Shown here piece by piece: positions 61,160-64,000 of a DNA stretch of 64,000 nucleotides; position 1 is the stretch's first letter, and every line of letters begins with the position of its first letter. The stretch is from Kaistella jeonii (lineage in GTDB: Bacteria; Bacteroidota; Bacteroidia; Flavobacteriales; Weeksellaceae), in the NCBI RefSeq assembly GCF_000812865.1, contig NZ_JSYL01000001.1:372001-436000 (forward strand). Direction: 5' to 3'. The notes under the pieces were generated by a model that saw nothing but the letters and a program-made list of their open reading frames with translations, ran no database searches and was not told the DNA's origin. The position numbers and the translations under genes are program-made.

Positions 61160-61570
61160 CTAATTTAATGGGACAATAAATCTTTTTTCATGTTCAGTTG
61201 ACCATTGGACTTGCCATGTATTTCCTTCAATTTGGTCAAGCAAGATAAAAGTCCAAATATTTTGAGTTGGATACAAAGTAAACCTACCATTAATTTCCTT
61301 TTCGCTAGAGACTAAAGAATTTGAATTTAAAATTGTTTCGAAACGATTTTGACTGTCCGCACTAAATTGTAGCTGCCAAATTTGTCCGTTTCTTGTATTA
61401 AATTTAAGAAAATTCCACATATTCTGTGTTGGGAACAATTGATAAACGGAAGTTGCAAACTCTTGCTTTTTTTGTGAGTAATCATTTAAATTCACTTTTT
61501 TTATTTGTTCTTGAGCAAAAATATTTGAAGTTGTCATCAACAGAATTAATATAATAGAAATCTTTTTCAT
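61160..61570 (-). CDS. Secreted protein with two 37-residue repeats, unknown
   Basis: 136 aa. Residues 1-19 are a signal peptide ending IFAQ. Two copies of one motif follow: LFPTQNMWNFLKFNTRNGQIWQLQFSADSQNRFETILN (about 44-81) and LYPTQNIWTFILLDQIEGNTWQVQWSTEHEKRF (about 99-131). The pattern P-T-Q-N-x-W-x-F...x-W-Q-x-Q-x-S looks like a small beta-propeller-type blade or a beta-hairpin unit. Function unknown. Confidence 0.75.
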   Translation of the reverse strand: MKKISIILILLMTTSNIFAQEQIKKVNLNDYSQKKQEFATSVYQLFPTQNMWNFLKFNTRNGQIWQLQFSADSQNRFETILNSNSLVSSEKEINGRFTLYPTQNIWTFILLDQIEGNTWQVQWSTEHEKRFIVPLN

Positions 61571-61718
61571 CTAGTATTGGAATTAGTTTATTAGTTTGAG
61601 TGAATTATCTGATTAATATTTTATCAAGCAATTTTTACATTGCTATTTAAGAGTTCAACATTAAAATTTACTTTTGCTTTCAAGGCTATTAGAAGTAAAA
61701 ATGTTAACAGAAAAAGTA

Positions 61719-62138
61719 TTATTCATATTTACAAATTTTAGATTCTATAGTGCTATTTTCAAAACTTGTGATTACACTAGCGCAATTACCTTCAATTTTA
61801 ACTATTTTGCAGTTTAAACCTCCATTTGAATTTATATACAAATCAGTTTCGTCAATATTTTTTTTAGATGTATCAATTATTAGAGTATATTCACAATCAT
61901 TTTTCCATTTTATTTTATAGTTTTTTATACCACTAAATTTTTTGCCAGTTTTTAAATTGAAAGTCTTTTCAGATTGAAAATCGATTTTTCTTGAAATAAA
62001 ATATTTTCTATTAGTGTCTTTATTTATCAGATAAAATTTTCCCTTATGAAAATCTATACATTTTAAGTCGTTTTCAGATTCAATTTTAAAACTTAAAAAA
62101 GAGAAAAGAATAAAAAAAGGAATTAGATATTTTAGCAT
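61719..62138 (-). CDS. Hypothetical exported protein
   Basis: 139 aa from the ATG at 62138. A hydrophobic N-terminus (LKYLIPFFILFSFLSF) is a likely signal peptide or anchor; the rest is Lys-rich with four Cys (KCIDF, DCEY, LNCKIV, GNCASV) that could form disulphides after export. The frame is open to 62165, but the signal peptide begins at the later Met. Very AT-rich, possibly acquired. Confidence 0.6.
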   Translation of the reverse strand: MLKYLIPFFILFSFLSFKIESENDLKCIDFHKGKFYLINKDTNRKYFISRKIDFQSEKTFNLKTGKKFSGIKNYKIKWKNDCEYTLIIDTSKKNIDETDLYINSNGGLNCKIVKIEGNCASVITSFENSTIESKICKYE

Positions 62139-62225
62139 TTTATTTGAAATTTGGTTATTGAACATATTTCTATATGCTATTTCTCAATTCTGCTTTATAC
62201 AATGTTCGCTGCTGTAATTATATTC

Positions 62226-63143
62226 CTACCCAATCTTCACCGCTTCCAAAGCTTTTGGTAAAAAACTGTTTGGAAAAACTTCTCGGGCTTCATCAGTGAA
62301 AACGCTTAAATCGCTGTAACGGTTGGAGAAATGTCCTAAGATCAATTTTCCAACGTTGGCTTTCCTGGCGATTCTTGCGGCTTCTAAAGCAGTTGTATGT
62401 CCGGTGTAATCTGCCATTTCTTTTAAATCGTGAAGGAATGTAGATTCGTGATACAATACATCTACATTTTCGATTAAAGGAATTATATCTTCCAAATATC
62501 TGGTGTCGCTGCAGAAAGCGTAAGAAACAGATTTGGTGGGTTCTAAAGTTAAAATTTCGTTCTTCAAAACGTAACCATCGCTTAAAATAAAATCTTTACC
62601 GAGTTTTAAATTGTGATAATCGCAGGTTTCTATTTCGGAATATTTTGAAACTTCCTGCATATTAAGATGGCGTTCTTTTGGTTTTTCTTTGAAGAGATAA
62701 CCGTTGCAATAAATCCGGTGATCAAGAGGAATGGTGAAGACTTCTACTCTATTATCTTCATATATTTTCTCGGAAGTTTTGCCGCTGAGTTCATGATAAA
62801 TGACTTCGAAACCGCGATGCGTTTCTGTAAGTCGGAAAATGGTTTCCATCATTTCTTTGATTCCTTTCGGGCCGTAAACATTCAGAGGCATATCGCGACC
62901 TAAAAGTCGGAAAGAAGCAATTAATCCGGGCAAACCAAAACAGTGATCGCCATGAAGATGCGAAATAAAGATATTATTTATTTTAGAAAATCTGGCTTTT
63001 GCTTTTCGAAGCTGAACCTGTGTTCCTTCGCCACAATCGATGAGAAATGCACGCTCTTCCATTTCTAAAAACTGCGCAGTTGGCGAAGAAGTTATGGTTG
63101 GAATTGCGGAATTGAAGCCGAGAATAGTTAGATAAGTGCTCAA
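62226..63143 (-). CDS. rnz: Ribonuclease Z
   Basis: 305 aa. FLIDCGEGTQVQLRKA and the metallo-beta-lactamase motif ISHLHGDHCFGLPG (about 59-72), then YHESTFLHDL and ILGHFSNRY give the usual RNase Z metal ligands. It trims the 3' end of precursor tRNAs. The start is TTG at 63143: an in-frame stop lies 27 bases upstream and there is no ATG between, while the protein start (STYLTILGFNSAIP) is conserved in relatives. Confidence 0.93.
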   Translation of the reverse strand: MSTYLTILGFNSAIPTITSSPTAQFLEMEERAFLIDCGEGTQVQLRKAKARFSKINNIFISHLHGDHCFGLPGLIASFRLLGRDMPLNVYGPKGIKEMMETIFRLTETHRGFEVIYHELSGKTSEKIYEDNRVEVFTIPLDHRIYCNGYLFKEKPKERHLNMQEVSKYSEIETCDYHNLKLGKDFILSDGYVLKNEILTLEPTKSVSYAFCSDTRYLEDIIPLIENVDVLYHESTFLHDLKEMADYTGHTTALEAARIARKANVGKLILGHFSNRYSDLSVFTDEAREVFPNSFLPKALEAVKIG

Positions 63144-63257
63144 ATCGTTGGATGATGGATTTTAGGTGATGGAGTTGGATGTTAGCTTATTGCTTATTTA
63201 ATGTTTACAAATTTAACAATAATTTGGGGACTTGGGAAAGAAGAAACGAAATATGAT

Positions 63258-63364
63258 TTTAGCCCCGATTAAACGGCTTGTTTGAGCTCTCCCGATTCGT
63301 CGGGAAGCGAGTAGTGAAAGCGGGTGTAGTCTTGGTGCAAAAGCGAAACCTGGTTGCTCCTAAA
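63258..63364. repeat. Structured intergenic element before rnz/ccsA
   Basis: An outer stem TTTAG (63258-63262) / CTAAA (63360-63364) encloses a perfect inner hairpin TCCCGA-TTCG-TCGGGA (63290-63305). Block order matches the element at 56643-56732. Candidate structured RNA or insertion repeat. Confidence 0.5.
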
Positions 63365-63394
63365 AAAAATCCCAAAAAAGAATTTTCGGGATTT
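63362..63394 (-). terminator. Terminator of CcsA-like gene
   Basis: Minus strand AAATCCC-GAAAATTCTTTTTT-GGGATTT followed by TTTTT, just after the stop codon at 63400. Confidence 0.8.
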
Positions 63395-63399
63395 AAAAT

Positions 63400-64000
63400 T
63401 TATCTGCCAAATGATTTTTTCAAAGCTTTGAATCTTATAAAAGAAACTGCGGAGAGCAAAACCATACCTGCTAAACCGATGTAAACCCAAGCTGGAATAG
63501 GAACTGGATCTCCTGCTGCGTAAGAATGCAGTCCGCTCAAGTAATAATTTACGCCGAAGTACGTCATGACCATGGAACAAAATGCGAACATCACCGCAAC
63601 ATGGAACGACCATCTTCCGCGCAATCCCGGAACTAATCTCATGTGCAAAACGAAGGCATAAACGATGATTGAAATAAAGGCCCAAGTTTCTTTTGGATCC
63701 CAACTCCAGTATCTACCCCAAGATTCATTTGCCCAAATTCCACCCAAGAAATTACCAACTGTTAAGGCGAAAAGTCCGATTGTAAGAGACATTTCTGATA
63801 CGATGGTTAATTCTTTTAAAGTGGTATCGTGGTGAATTTTGTATAATTTTTTATTGGAAATGATATAAAACACTAAACTGATCACGGCGATAATCATCGA
63901 TAAGGCAAAGAAGCCGTAACTCGAGGTGATAATTGCAACGTGAATAATCAACCAATAGGATTTTAAAACAGGAACAAGAGGTGTAATTTGCGGATCTAAA
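63400..64000 (-). CDS. ccsA: Cytochrome c biogenesis protein CcsA-type (3' part)
   Basis: About 200 C-terminal residues; the frame continues through base 64000, so the start is outside the window. Sequence LKSYWLIIHVAIITSSYGFFALSM and the WWD-like signature NESWGRYWSWDPKETWAFISIIVYAFVLHMRL (haem-handling region, with the conserved His) identify a CcsA/CcmF-type protein, in Bacteroidota usually a long CcsBA fusion. It delivers haem to apocytochrome c on the periplasmic side. Ends in a terminator. Confidence 0.92.
   Translation of the reverse strand, partial: LDPQITPLVPVLKSYWLIIHVAIITSSYGFFALSMIIAVISLVFYIISNKKLYKIHHDTTLKELTIVSEMSLTIGLFALTVGNFLGGIWANESWGRYWSWDPKETWAFISIIVYAFVLHMRLVPGLRGRWSFHVAVMFAFCSMVMTYFGVNYYLSGLHSYAAGDPVPIPAWVYIGLAGMVLLSAVSFIRFKALKKSFGR

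Noticed and set aside
63269-63703. 144-residue minus-strand frame
   Set aside because: It overlaps the CcsA gene in another frame, and its sequence has no family character.

Overview
The window is AT-rich DNA from a member of the Bacteroidota, most likely a flavobacterium of the Chryseobacterium/Kaistella kind (Weeksellaceae). The grounds are a type IX secretion C-terminal sorting domain (13.9 kb), many TAnnTTTG promoter elements with short A-rich leaders and no clear Shine-Dalgarno sites, a GHMP mevalonate kinase beside a UbiA-type prenyltransferase, a DUF3098/FtsX/UppP/TruB block, a REP-associated (RAYT) transposase and a free-standing four-helix-bundle S23 gene. No tRNA, rRNA, CRISPR array or prophage was recognised. 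The genus is inference; the phylum and class are well supported.

Layout. 0-1.5 kb: 3' part of a monomeric isocitrate dehydrogenase and a lipoprotein. 1.5-13.7 kb, almost all minus strand: RluB-type pseudouridine synthase, UbiA prenyltransferase, mevalonate kinase, two MFS transporters, acetyl-CoA acetyltransferase, a BFN-domain protein, an orphan NarL-type histidine kinase, ETF alpha/beta and an SDR. 13.8-22.5 kb: a T9SS cargo protein and a decayed copy, an M20 dipeptidase, a methyltransferase, a methylmalonyl-CoA mutase small subunit, FtsB/DivIC-like protein, uridine kinase, a SanA-like protein and a PaaE-like reductase. 22.5-25.2 kb: TlpA-like lipoprotein and an iron/cobalamin-type ABC permease plus ATPase. 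25.2-31.8 kb: a beta-oxidation operon (MarR regulator, HAD/ECH fusion, thiolase, acyl-CoA dehydrogenase) interrupted by an S23 cassette bounded by inverted repeats. 31.8-43 kb: an accessory stretch with a RAYT transposase, REP repeats, decayed gene tails, a 21-bp periodic array, a ferric-reductase-like protein, Dps, a Ca2+-type P-ATPase and small hypotheticals. 43-46 kb: SulP transporter, YegP-like protein. 46.3-53.6 kb: an envelope operon (GH18-deacetylase-GT2 fusion, half-size MFS, MprF-like lysyl-lipid synthase/flippase, VirJ/AcvB-like hydrolase). 53.6-64 kb: DUF1003 and HD proteins, RluF, TruB, UppP, DUF3098, FtsX, RsmA, a heptad-repeat membrane protein, TIGR02757, two small secreted proteins, RNase Z and the 3' end of a CcsA-type cytochrome c biogenesis protein.

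How the parts fit. The clearest regulatory observation is one palindrome, ATACTATGCATGCATARTAT, found twice in front of the MarR/beta-oxidation operon and once in front of etfBA. Because ETF accepts the electrons from the acyl-CoA dehydrogenase, this looks like a small local fatty-acid regulon controlled by the MarR protein. The second system of interest is the 46-54 kb operon, which joins synthesis and trimming of an amino-sugar polymer with making, and perhaps hydrolysing, aminoacylated phospholipid. The third is a 21-bp, two-helical-turn periodic array upstream of an XRE regulator at 34.75-34.96 kb.
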